A stretch of DNA of 64,000 nucleotides from Acinetobacter parvus DSM 16617 = CIP 108168 (GTDB lineage Bacteria; Pseudomonadota; Gammaproteobacteria; Pseudomonadales; Moraxellaceae), in contig NZ_KB849212.1 in assembly GCF_000368025.1 (NCBI RefSeq), positions 486,752-550,751 of the forward strand, given 5' to 3'. Below the pieces are notes generated by a model. It was not told the origin of the DNA and searched no databases. It was given only the letters and a program-made list of their open reading frames with translations. The first letter of the stretch is position 1. Each line of letters starts with the position of its first letter. Shown one piece after another: positions 1 through 7,817 of this stretch. A program made the position numbers and the translations under genes.

Positions 1-61
1 TAAGGCTGTGCTTTCAAACAATTCCCTGTTGCAAGTTTAAGCGTTTAGCAAGGAGATGAAC

Positions 62-325
62 ATGCTGATTCTGACCCGTCGTGTCGGAGAAACATTAATG
101 ATTGGGGATCAAGTCAGTGTCACTGTGCTTGGCGTAAAAGGCAATCAGGTGCGTATTGGTGTAAATGCTCCTAAAGAAGTTTCTGTGCATCGTGAGGAAA
201 TTTACCAACGTATCCAACATGAACGTGCCATGCATGAGCATTTACAACATCTTGATCAAGATTATCAAGTTTCCTATGAAGAAGATAATAACGATTTTGC
301 TCGACATAATAACTTTAATCGTTAA
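62..325 (+). CDS. csrA: Carbon storage regulator CsrA
   Basis: CsrA is a small dimeric RNA-binding protein that binds GGA motifs in mRNA leaders and controls translation and stability of carbon-storage, motility and biofilm genes. The protein begins MLILTRRVGETL, and the family's two main RNA-contact residues are in place (Leu4 and Arg44 in VHREEIY). It is 87 aa, with a polar, Asn/Asp-rich tail after residue 60 that is not part of the conserved fold. An in-frame ATG lies six bases upstream at 56, but it touches the AAGGAG ribosome site (50-55). The ATG at 62 has proper spacing and matches the family start. The 55 bases before it hold no other gene. Confidence 0.96.
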   Translation: MLILTRRVGETLMIGDQVSVTVLGVKGNQVRIGVNAPKEVSVHREEIYQRIQHERAMHEHLQHLDQDYQVSYEEDNNDFARHNNFNR

Positions 326-346
326 TACGCAGAATTCTTCTCCAAT

Positions 347-378
347 AATTAAAGCGACTCATATTAGTCGCTTTAATT
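347..378. terminator. Bidirectional hairpin terminator between csrA and rnhB
   Basis: A 13-bp perfect stem (AATTAAAGCGACT and its complement) closes a six-base loop between the convergent csrA and rnhB genes. The A-rich and T-rich edges allow it to act on both strands. Confidence 0.75.
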
Positions 379-406
379 ATGTTTAGGATAGATATTTTAT
401 ACCCTA

Positions 407-973
407 TTATAAACCCAGTGCTTTTTTTACGGGTGCATAACTACGTCGATGCTCATAAATAACGCCATGTGCAGCAATTGCATCAAAATGAGCCTTGGTT
501 GGATAGCCTTTATGTTTGGCAAACCCAAAATCAGGGTAGATTAAATCCAGAGCCTGCATTTGTCGGTCACGTGTCACTTTCGCTAAAATACTGGCGGCAC
601 TGATTTCAGCATGACTAGCATCTCCCCCAACAATAGCCTCACATGCAATGCTAATGCCCTTTGGAATTTGATTACCATCCACAATGACTTTTTCTGGCTG
701 AACGTTCAAGCTTTCGACCGCACGGCGCATGGCAAGAAATGTTGCCTGTAAGATATTCAACTCATCAATTTCAGCATGTGTTGCCTCAGCAATTGACCAG
801 GCCAGCGCTTTTTCCTGAATCTCGATAAAGAGTTTTTCACGCTTCTTTTCAGTCAGTTTCTTGGAATCATTCAGGCCCACAATGGGATTGTCTGGATCTA
901 AAATGACCGCGGCCGCCACAACAGAACCAACCAGTGGGCCTCTTCCAGCTTCATCTACACCTGCTATTTTCAT
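407..973 (-). CDS. rnhB: Ribonuclease HII
   Basis: RNase HII nicks RNA-DNA hybrids and starts removal of single ribonucleotides misincorporated into DNA. The N-terminus MKIAGVDEAGRGPLVG carries the acidic Asp-Glu pair (D7, E8) of the DEDD active site. SILAKVTRD near residue 130 supplies the downstream conserved segment. At 188 aa it is within the family range and looks complete. The ATG is preceded by a GAGA-type ribosome site. It is convergent with csrA and followed upstream on the same strand by a small lipoprotein gene. Confidence 0.95.
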   Translation of the reverse strand: MKIAGVDEAGRGPLVGSVVAAAVILDPDNPIVGLNDSKKLTEKKREKLFIEIQEKALAWSIAEATHAEIDELNILQATFLAMRRAVESLNVQPEKVIVDGNQIPKGISIACEAIVGGDASHAEISAASILAKVTRDRQMQALDLIYPDFGFAKHKGYPTKAHFDAIAAHGVIYEHRRSYAPVKKALGL

Positions 974-1011
974 CTTTATCTCACAAAAGGCTGATCTCTC
1001 AGCCTAGTCTC

Positions 1012-1395
1012 TTATTGCACTCGTTTCAGTGTTTCAGCAACACAGGCGTTCACGGTTTGTGAAACCACCTGATTGACAATTGTTGCGCGTGCGGATGGAT
1101 CAATGGCAGCAGTTGCAAGCTCAACAGCAGTTACACTATTCGGTGCCTTGTCACTGACACAGCCACAGACATTGGTTTGGATATTGTCACGCTGGTCCGC
1201 AGTCATATAACGTGTTGCGGTTTTCCATGCAGGCAATGTATTGATCTCATTCAGGCATTTCGCATTTACGGCGATTTTAAGCGCGGCCATACCCAACTGC
1301 TGTGAAGTTGTGGTTACTGGACTGGCTCCATTTGGGGCAACACATCCAGATAGCGCTAAAACAAGGGGAGCAGCAATCAATAATAACTTTTTCAC
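1012..1395 (-). CDS. Small lipoprotein of unknown function
   Basis: This 127-aa protein has a type II signal peptide: Lys-Lys, a hydrophobic core, then the lipobox LSGC at about residues 15-18, so it should be a lipid-anchored envelope protein. The mature part is Ala/Thr-rich with Cys residues near the middle (a CGC pair) and the end, which could form disulfides. I do not recognise the family. The start codon is GTG (1393-1395), supported by an AGGTAAG ribosome site just upstream. It lies 38 bases upstream of rnhB on the same strand, but no functional link is evident. Confidence 0.75.
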   Translation of the reverse strand: MKKLLLIAAPLVLALSGCVAPNGASPVTTTSQQLGMAALKIAVNAKCLNEINTLPAWKTATRYMTADQRDNIQTNVCGCVSDKAPNSVTAVELATAAIDPSARATIVNQVVSQTVNACVAETLKRVQ

Positions 1396-1552
1396 GATTC
1401 TTACCTGTATCTTAATTTTGTCAGGCGTATTGTGCCTAAATGGCTTATTTTATGAAATAACACATCGCCATCTTTACATCATATAACAATGACAGATTCG
1501 GGTTTGATTAAGACTGTTGCACACATAAAACGCTCCATTACAACGATGCTGT

Positions 1553-1744
1553 ATGAGACAGAAAAAGCCCTATTTAAAATCAGTTCATTTCAAACAGCCA
1601 GGATGTTGCAATGTCAAACTCAGCACAGTGTTATACCCGCACAGCACAAGTGTTGCAATTGCTGAACACATTCTGGCAGCCATTAAACATCATGTGACTG
1701 ATAAGGATAATGTTTTGCTGAGTATGTTGAGACAGCCGAAATAA
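1553..1744 (+). CDS. Doubtful small open frame in the 1396-1786 gap
   Basis: The gap between the lipoprotein gene and the broken deaminase gene contains one 63-codon frame, followed closely by a terminator hairpin at 1757. It has no clear ribosome site and no recognisable domain, and its composition (His/Lys-rich, scattered Cys) is not strongly protein-like. The hairpin keeps it a possibility. Otherwise the gap appears to hold only the upstream region of the minus-strand lipoprotein gene. Confidence 0.25.
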   Translation: MRQKKPYLKSVHFKQPGCCNVKLSTVLYPHSTSVAIAEHILAAIKHHVTDKDNVLLSMLRQPK

Positions 1745-1756
1745 AATAACAACCAT

Positions 1757-1782
1757 AAAAAAACCGCTTCACGCGGTTTTTT
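1757..1782. terminator. Hairpin terminator with A- and T-runs
   Basis: AACCGC pairs with GCGGTT around a five-base loop, with seven A on one side and a T-run on the other. On the minus strand it ends the transcript of the purine permease/adenine deaminase unit. It could also end any plus-strand transcript of the preceding gap. Confidence 0.75.
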
Positions 1783-1786
1783 AAAC

Positions 1787-3111
1787 TTAAATCTTTTTAA
1801 TCTCTGCAATCCATTTCTGCTTTTCCTGATCAGAAATAAATGAAGCCTCAAAAGAGTTGGTTGCAAGCTGCTTTAACTCTTCATTGCTTAAATCCAAAGC
1901 TTGCTGGATGGCAATAAAATTATCATTCATATAACCACCAAATTGACATCCTCCCCGACCTAAAGGACGGGGATTCCTACTGCTAGATGGCAATGTCCTG
2001 CCACGAAACAGATACTATAGTTCTCTGCTTCTTATTCCAATGTAGTCCTACCTTTCGGATTGCAAAGAGTGCACGGATTACAATGGGGAAAACTGTTTTT
2101 TTCGTGTTGTATCAGTCTGCTGACTAAAAATATACAACGTAATTATCATAGCACATGGATTACTAGATTCAAATGTTTTTAGCAATCCTAGCTAATCCCC
2201 ACAAGGGGGACTAGCGGATTGCAGCCTTATATCCTCGGGCTAAACCCCGAGGTTTTACGGCTATTCGGATAAGATGGATCATCTGAATTGACTGTGACAT
2301 GTACACCCTGCTGCAACAAACGGCGAATATTATGCTCTTTCATGTCATTCACCACACACAGCTTTAAGTTGCTGAGTGGACAAACCGTTAACGGCATTTT
2401 CTCTGCAATCAGGCGGGCCATGAGTTGCTTATCTTCCTCTGAGCGCACACCATGATCAATACGGTTCACTTTCAATAAATCCAGCGCTTCCCAGACATAT
2501 TCAGGTGGCCCTTCTTCCCCTGCATGCGCCACAATCAGGAACCCTGCTTCACGGGCCTTGGCAAAGACACGTTCAAACTTCGCAGGTGGATGACCCACCT
2601 CACTTGAGTCCAGACCAACCGCAATAATTTCATCTTTGAATGGCAATGCCTGCTCAAGAGTTTCAAACGCTTTTTCTTCGCTTAAATGACGCAGGAAACA
2701 CATGATCAGTTGAGAACTAATCCCCAGCTTTTGCTGTGCATCCTGACAGGCACGTTTTAAGCCCGCAATCACCGTGGCAAATTCCACCCCACGCTCAGTA
2801 TGTGTTTGAGGATCGAAGAACATTTCAGTATGTACCACTTTATCTTCAGCACATTTCTCAAAGTACGCCCACGCAAGGTCATAAAAATCTTGCTCATGTA
2901 CCAGTACATTGGCACCTGCGTAGTAGATATCCAAGAAAGACTGAAGATTATGGAAGTTATAGGCCTGCTTCACTTCTTCAACAGATTGATATGGAATCTG
3001 AATCTGGTTGCGTTGTGCAATGGCAAACATCAACTCTGGTTCAAATGTCCCTTCAATATGCACATGCAATTCAGCTTTTGGTAAAGCCTGTATCAGTTCA
3101 ATTGCATTCAT
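1787..3111 (-). pseudogene. Adenine deaminase (adenosine deaminase family), disrupted by a 326-bp insertion
   Basis: The two gene halves, 2269-3111 and 1787-1942, join in frame to a 332-codon gene (331 aa) whose junction reads NSDDPSYFGGYMNDN. It matches the PA0148-type adenine deaminases, annotated as add in many genomes, which convert adenine to hypoxanthine. Metal and catalytic motifs are all in the 5' part: HVH near residue 16, HAGEEGP, HGVRS and NSDDP. The disrupted gene should give a 294-aa product ending in 13 element-encoded residues and lacking the last 51 native residues (C-terminal helices), so residual activity is possible but doubtful. The start at 3109-3111 is chosen because the GGAG ribosome site is seven bases away. 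The ATG directly before it is closer. The permease gene lies immediately upstream. Confidence 0.9.
1943..2268 (-). mobile_element. IS200/IS605-derived MITE (no transposase) inside the adenine deaminase gene
   Basis: The 326-bp segment has no target duplication and no complete open frame. It has the subterminal imperfect hairpins typical of IS200/IS605 ends: 1953-1972 (CCCCGaCC/GGaCGGGG), 2233-2252 (CCTCGGG/CCCGAGG) and an inner one near 2185-2219. In minus-strand orientation the left end follows TTAT and the right end finishes in TCAA, the same arrangement as the IS608 cleavage sites TTAC/TCAA. Near the right end, one frame reads VGIPVL-stop and another reads SSRNPRPLGRGGCQ, both reminiscent of tnpB 3' ends. 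The boundaries are fixed by exact restoration of the deaminase frame. It would need TnpA supplied in trans to move. Confidence 0.85.
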
Positions 3112-3126
3112 CATTTTTCTCCAAAG

Positions 3127-3162
3127 AAAAAAGGATGTCGCCAGCCATAACGACATCCTTTT
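3127..3162 (-). terminator. Intercistronic hairpin between permease and adenine deaminase
   Basis: AAGGATGTCG pairs perfectly with CGACATCCTT around a ten-base loop. On the minus strand a run of six T follows. It sits downstream of the permease stop, and its T-run ends only a few bases before the deaminase ribosome site, so it probably attenuates the second gene rather than separating two independent units. Confidence 0.7.
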
Positions 3163-3175
3163 ATTGATTGATATG

Positions 3176-4495
3176 TTAACCGCCAAAGGCAATAAACTTA
3201 AATACCCAAAGTGCTGCAATAATCCAAACCATATAGGGAACGGTCTTTGCCTTGCCCGTGAATAATTTAACCAGCGCGTAGCTGATAAAGCCCATTGCGA
3301 TACCATCTGCAATTGAGTAGGTAAATGGCATAAATACGATGGTTAAAAAGGCAGGAACCGCTTCGGTAATATCTTCCCAGTCAATATGGGTGATGCCCTG
3401 AATCATCAACACGCCAATGAACAGCAATGCAGGTGCCGTCGCAAAGCCAGGTACTGACTGCGCCAAGGGTGCCAAAAATAAACAGCCAATGAACAATAGG
3501 GCAACCACAACTGCTGTTAAACCTGTACGCCCACCTGCCGCAACTCCAGAAGCAGATTCAATATAAGGTGTGGTGGATGATGTACCCAAGGCCGCACCCG
3601 CAACAATTGCGGTTGAGTCTGCGAACAAGGCCTTTTTCAAACGCGGTAATTTTCCATCCTGCAACAAACCAGCACGATGTGACACGCCAACCAATGTTCC
3701 CGTACTGTCAAACAGGTCGACAATAAAGAATACAAAAATCACGCCTACCATACTTGCGGTGAACAGGCCCTCAAAATCCATTTGCATAAATGTCGGTGCA
3801 ATGGATGGAACCTGTCCAACAACACCCTTGAACTCGTTTAGGCCCAAGGCTGTCGCAATTCCAGTAATCACCAGAATACTGATGATGATGGCACCACGCA
3901 CCTTAAACTGATGCAAAACCACAATCATCAGGAAGCCAAACAGCGCAAGCAATACCGCTGGCTGCTTGATGTCACCCAAGCCAACCAGAGTCGCAGGGTT
4001 ATCCACAATAATTCCTGCATTTTTAAGCGCAATCAAGGCAAGGAATAAACCGATACCGCCCCCGATGGCAAACTTTAGTGACATTGGAATGGCATTGACA
4101 ATCGCTTCACGGATTTTAAAGAAGCTAATCGCTAAAAACACAATTCCCGAAACAAAGACCGCCGCAAGTGCGGTTTGCCACGGCACTCCCATTCCCAAGC
4201 AGACAGAATAGGTAAAATAGGCATTCAGGCCCATCCCAGGTGCAAGTGCAATTGGATAATTCGCAACAAGCCCCATAACCAAACAGCCGATTGCGGCAGC
4301 CAGACAGGTCGCAACAAACACGGCACCATGATCCATACCCGTTTCAGACAAGATAAGTGGGTTTACAATAATGATGTAACACATGGTCAAAAATGTGGTT
4401 ACACCTGCTAGAACTTCGGTTCTAAAGCTGGTTTTATTTTCGCTCAGTTTAAATAAGCGTTCCAACAAACCAGCCGAAGCATGAGGCGTTGTCAT
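3176..4495 (-). CDS. NCS2-family (AzgA-like) purine permease
   Basis: An inner-membrane nucleobase:proton symporter of the AzgA/AdeP/GhxP branch of NCS2, probably importing adenine, hypoxanthine or guanine. The 439-aa protein is almost entirely hydrophobic segments (about 12-14 helices). It contains the branch's conserved blocks, such as APGMGLNAYFTYSV near residue 90, LFDSTGTLVGVSHRAG near residue 265 and a TTPYIESASGVAAGGRTGL segment near residue 310. The neighbouring adenine deaminase gene points to adenine as the substrate: import followed by deamination to hypoxanthine. Substrate choice within the family cannot be read from the sequence with certainty. With the deaminase broken, the permease may still serve apt-type salvage. 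Confidence 0.9.
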   Translation of the reverse strand: MTTPHASAGLLERLFKLSENKTSFRTEVLAGVTTFLTMCYIIIVNPLILSETGMDHGAVFVATCLAAAIGCLVMGLVANYPIALAPGMGLNAYFTYSVCLGMGVPWQTALAAVFVSGIVFLAISFFKIREAIVNAIPMSLKFAIGGGIGLFLALIALKNAGIIVDNPATLVGLGDIKQPAVLLALFGFLMIVVLHQFKVRGAIIISILVITGIATALGLNEFKGVVGQVPSIAPTFMQMDFEGLFTASMVGVIFVFFIVDLFDSTGTLVGVSHRAGLLQDGKLPRLKKALFADSTAIVAGAALGTSSTTPYIESASGVAAGGRTGLTAVVVALLFIGCLFLAPLAQSVPGFATAPALLFIGVLMIQGITHIDWEDITEAVPAFLTIVFMPFTYSIADGIAMGFISYALVKLFTGKAKTVPYMVWIIAALWVFKFIAFGG

Positions 4496-4667
4496 AACAT
4501 GGCACCTGTAAAATCCAAGATCGTAGAATTGAAATCTATACGCTTGTGTTGAAACATTTTTTCAATGGACACAAAACGGCATATCATGCGATATAGCAAT
4601 CTATATGCCAGTTTCATACCTGTTACTAAAACAATCTATATAAAATTCGATTCCGCTATCAGAACGT

Positions 4668-4697
4668 AAAAAGCCGCATAACAAGATGCAGCTTTTT
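4668..4697. terminator. Hairpin terminator upstream of the permease gene
   Basis: AAAAAGCcGCAT pairs with ATGCaGCTTTTT with one mismatch. It most likely ends the minus-strand transcript of the small gene at 4826-5023. The rest of 4496-4825 is AT-rich permease promoter region. It includes a GGCATAT...ATATGCC inverted repeat near 4588-4619 that could be an operator, but I cannot assign it. Confidence 0.6.
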
Positions 4698-4825
4698 ATT
4701 TAATGGTAAATATTTTAGCAGATTCCATAAAAAACTGGCGCATGGCCAGATAAAAAAGCACATGGATTCCTGAGTTCAAAAAACATCAGGCACCTCACCT
4801 GCCGCATCATCATAGAACTCTATCC

Positions 4826-5023
4826 TTAGTTAGGGTTTTTTGAGGAGGAAATATGGGTGGAATTTACATAATTAGTGTTATGCTGGATTGTATTCAAGCT
4901 ATGTTCAGCATCATTCACAATTTTAGTAATTTCCTGGCGTTTCTTGTTTTTGGAATCTACATAGGAAGCATATCCTAAAATAAGGACTGAACAGACCATA
5001 ACCAGTGCAAGTAATATCTTCAT
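4826..5023 (-). CDS. Small single-pass membrane or secreted protein, unknown
   Basis: A 65-aa protein beginning MKILLALVMVCSVLILGYAS: one hydrophobic segment (residues 2-17) followed by a basic then polar tail rich in Asn, His and Ser. It could be membrane-anchored with a periplasmic tail, or a secreted peptide if the segment is cleaved. The frame extends 17 codons upstream, but the ATG at 5021-5023 is preferred because the signal-like segment starts there and a GAGA-type ribosome site precedes it. I know no family or function. It stands alone between two terminators. Confidence 0.5.
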   Translation of the reverse strand: MKILLALVMVCSVLILGYASYVDSKNKKRQEITKIVNDAEHSLNTIQHNTNYVNSTHISSSKNPN

Positions 5024-5300
5024 TGTTATTATCTCTATTGTATGGTTTTGTTTAATACCAATAAAAAGGAACAAAATGATAAATTTTTAACATTTAATAA
5101 TGACAAAATAAAAACAAGTCACAATTATATGATCATTTAAATATTAATTTTGTACATTTTCCACCCACTTAGATACTAGAATATTCCATTTTTTAAATCA
5201 ATGACTTTTTATATTATTCAATAAGGATAGATATAAAATATTTTTAAAAATTTACCAAAATTTTTATTTTTAAACACTTTATCAGGGCTTTAATTGATAC

Positions 5301-5331
5301 AAAAAAGCATCTTTGTACAGGCGAAGATGCT
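5301..5331 (-). terminator. Minus-strand terminator behind a decayed receptor gene
   Basis: AGCATCTT pairs with AAGATGCT around a short loop and runs into six T on the minus strand. It lies about 30 bases past the stop codon of the receptor remnant at 5362, so it is probably the old terminator of that lost gene. Confidence 0.6.
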
Positions 5332-5361
5332 GAACTTTTATTGGCAGAACCTACAGTTTTT

Positions 5362-5470
5362 TTAGAATTGATAGTTTAATCGAACCAGGAAACTACGTGG
5401 TGTCCGAGGCATGGACTCAGAACGCCAATATTGTCTGTTGCCGAGGTGGTTTAAAACGGCTAGAAGCACC
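5362..5470 (-). pseudogene. Remnant: C-terminus of a TonB-dependent receptor
   Basis: On the minus strand the last codons before TAA at 5362-5364 read NHLGNRQYWRSESMPRTP followed by RSFLVRLNYQF. This is a classic outer-membrane receptor ending, with Arg/Pro-rich turn, last beta strand and terminal Phe. The frame degenerates after about 33 codons, and upstream sequence is AT-rich with no receptor body, so only the tail survives. A complete but unrelated-looking receptor gene starts 200 bases away on the other strand. The remainder of 5075-5660 is very AT-rich, and I see nothing else in it. Confidence 0.7.
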
Positions 5471-5678
5471 CTTTATTCTTTTATGCCCTGTTACAACATC
5501 TACAGAGTTAAAGCCCTCTATGTGTCAGATGGCTCACTCTATTGTGCTTCCTCGTTAAATGAATAAAAAAATAATCTCAAATTCAAGCTATTACAGCACA
5601 GATATTCGATTTTTCTACACAATTTTACATTAGTCTATATTCAAAATAATTTGATCATCAATGTTTGGGGTAATTTTA

Positions 5679-7751
5679 ATGAAGCATCCATTCCGCTATG
5701 GAAAGCTGACCGTACTCAGCTCGGCTTTACTCAGCCTAACTTCTTCAGTTTTAGCAAATGATGTTGAATCCACCACAGCGCCAGCCCCATCTCCTGCCGA
5801 ACAGACAGCACAGGTGCTCCCTACACTGTCATTCAAGGCATCGGCGGAACCACAAAAACCAAAAGATGATGATATCAGTGCAGTACCTAAAACCATCATC
5901 ACCCGTGATGAAATGCTCCAGTATGGCGACCAGACGGTTATGGATGCCTTGCGTCGTGCTGCTGGTTTCCAGTTACCAGGTGGCCCAGGCCCACGTGGCG
6001 GAAATGGTGCTTCTGGCATGCGTTTCCGTGGTGGTGGCGCACCGACATTCCTGATCAATGGTGAAGCTGTGCAAGGTGGTCCACGTGGTGGCATGTCCAT
6101 TGTTGACACCATTACCCCCGACATGATTGAACGAATTGAGGTGGTCAAGCAGCCAAGTGTTGCACAGGCATCTGTAGCCTCTTCCGCAGTCATCAACATT
6201 ATTTTAAAGGAACCGCTGGATACCCGTTTAAATGGTTCAGTAAAGCTCGGCTATGGTTTACGCGATAGTGGCAAGCAGGAAGCCGAACGCAAACAGGTCA
6301 GCGTACAAGCCGATGGTCGTGACAATCAGTGGATCTACAGCCTGTCTGCCAACCAGATGTGGAATGACACCACCTCCATTACCAAGATGGAAACAGCCGC
6401 AGGCACACGTGAACAGCTACGCACCACCAACCGTACCAGCCAAATGTTCTCCCCTCGTCTGCAATATGAACTGGATGACCAGCAAAAACTGATTGCTGAA
6501 CTGTTTTATCGCAATAATAAAAGCACAGGGGTACGTGGCGACCAGATTCAGGATGATAAAAATGACAGTATTCGCCTGAATACACGTTATGAGCGCAAGG
6601 ATAAAGACCTCAGTGACAAGGTTCGCTTAACAGTTGAACATCAGACTGAAACGCAATTGACTCGCTCTCCACTCAACAGCATTTATACTGATGAAACCGT
6701 GGACGAATATGGTTTGGCCTATGATGGTGTGCGTAAGTTTGACCAAACCCGCCAGATTAAGTTTGGGGTCAGTGCCAACAACAGTCAGTTGGGCAGCAAT
6801 GTCAGCCAAAGTCTGGATGAACAACGCTATGCCCTCTACAGTGAGGGAAGCTGGCGCTTTACTGACCGCCAGACTGTCACCTTGGGTGCGCGTCAGGAAT
6901 GGCTGGACCGTTCAGGTCTGGTGGATTATCAGGACCATCATTTAAGTCCTGTACTTGCCTATCGTTTTGACCTCACCAACCAATGGTCGATTCAAACCAA
7001 TTTAAGTCAGGCGTTCCGCAGTCCAAATACTGATCGACTGATTCCAAACGTAACGGTTTCAACAGACAGCGATGCGGGTTCACTCAATAATCCTGACCGT
7101 GGGGGTAATCCAAACCTAAAACCTGAAAAGATCAAGGCATTTGAGTCAACCCTGGCATTTGATTCTGCCAGTGGTGGCGTGAACTTAACCGCCTATCACC
7201 GTGAAATCAAGGACTATATTGAACGGGTAATTGCCCTTGAGGGTAGCCGTTATGTTGAACGCCCACAAAACCAGAATGAAGCCACCACCTACGGTGTGGA
7301 GTTCTCTGGCCGTTATGCACTGAAACAGACTGAAGCTGGACATGCCTTTATGCTCAATGGGCAAGTCTCAACCGTACGTGCAACCATTGAAGATGCCCAG
7401 CACAATGACCGTCTGGTGAGTGATGTTGCACCTTATACCGCGAGTTCAGGCATTTCATACAGCTACAAGCCTTGGCAGCTTTCCACCAGCATCAATGTTA
7501 ATTACACGCCTGAATTTACCCGTGCCCTGGTTGGCCAGCCTTATAACCGTACCACCAACCAGCGTTTCAATGTGGACATTGCGGCAACCAAACGCTTTGC
7601 CAAAAACTGGTCAGCCAGCCTAAACCTGAACAACATTTTAAGCACTGACTATAAAGAGCGTTTAACCAACCAGTCTGATGGCAGCCTTTATCAGGCCCGT
7701 AACAACGAAGCCATTCCAAGTTTACAGTTTACAGTTGAAAAGAAATTTTAA
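5679..7751 (+). CDS. TonB-dependent outer-membrane receptor
   Basis: A 690-aa energised outer-membrane receptor, most likely for a ferric siderophore or other iron chelate given the reductase genes next to it. A signal peptide (residues 1-28, cut near VLAND) is followed by a plug domain (about 65-190) containing FLINGEAVQGGPRGG and ERIEVVKQPSVAQASVASSA. A beta barrel then ends in LQFTVEKKF with the terminal Phe. A Gly/Arg-rich stretch at about 103-122 (GGPGPRGGNGASG) in the plug is unusual. The start at 5679 is chosen over 5661 because a GGGGTAA ribosome site precedes it and the signal peptide begins there. It is convergent with the flavoreductase gene. Substrate is inferred only. Confidence 0.88.
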   Translation: MKHPFRYGKLTVLSSALLSLTSSVLANDVESTTAPAPSPAEQTAQVLPTLSFKASAEPQKPKDDDISAVPKTIITRDEMLQYGDQTVMDALRRAAGFQLPGGPGPRGGNGASGMRFRGGGAPTFLINGEAVQGGPRGGMSIVDTITPDMIERIEVVKQPSVAQASVASSAVINIILKEPLDTRLNGSVKLGYGLRDSGKQEAERKQVSVQADGRDNQWIYSLSANQMWNDTTSITKMETAAGTREQLRTTNRTSQMFSPRLQYELDDQQKLIAELFYRNNKSTGVRGDQIQDDKNDSIRLNTRYERKDKDLSDKVRLTVEHQTETQLTRSPLNSIYTDETVDEYGLAYDGVRKFDQTRQIKFGVSANNSQLGSNVSQSLDEQRYALYSEGSWRFTDRQTVTLGARQEWLDRSGLVDYQDHHLSPVLAYRFDLTNQWSIQTNLSQAFRSPNTDRLIPNVTVSTDSDAGSLNNPDRGGNPNLKPEKIKAFESTLAFDSASGGVNLTAYHREIKDYIERVIALEGSRYVERPQNQNEATTYGVEFSGRYALKQTEAGHAFMLNGQVSTVRATIEDAQHNDRLVSDVAPYTASSGISYSYKPWQLSTSINVNYTPEFTRALVGQPYNRTTNQRFNVDIAATKRFAKNWSASLNLNNILSTDYKERLTNQSDGSLYQARNNEAIPSLQFTVEKKF

Positions 7752-7765
7752 TCTGCCCCTTATAC

Positions 7766-7799
7766 AAAAAGCCAGTAAGTTCACTTACTGGCTTTTTTT
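7766..7799. terminator. Bidirectional terminator, receptor and flavoreductase genes
   Basis: A 14-bp perfect stem (AAAAAGCCAGTAAG and its complement) with a four-base loop, flanked by A and T runs, lies between the two convergent genes. Confidence 0.9.
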
Positions 7800-7817
7800 C
7801 TCGATCATTTTTTCTAT

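Noticed and set aside
4496..4667. Possible purine riboswitch before the purine permease
   Set aside because: I looked on the minus strand for the conserved junction bases and paired loops of the purine riboswitch and did not find them. Only a GGCATAT/ATATGCC repeat is present.
5460..5540. IS5-type transposase fragment upstream of the receptor remnant (minus strand reads VDVVTGHKRIKG)
   Set aside because: The match to GYDAGKKIKGRKR-like transposase text is short and stops after about a dozen residues. It could be chance, so I did not annotate it.
5696..6199. Long open frame antisense to the TonB receptor plug region (167 codons)
   Set aside because: It is the mirror of a Gly/Pro-rich coding stretch and has no ribosome site, signal or recognisable domain. 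The receptor frame on the other strand is convincing.
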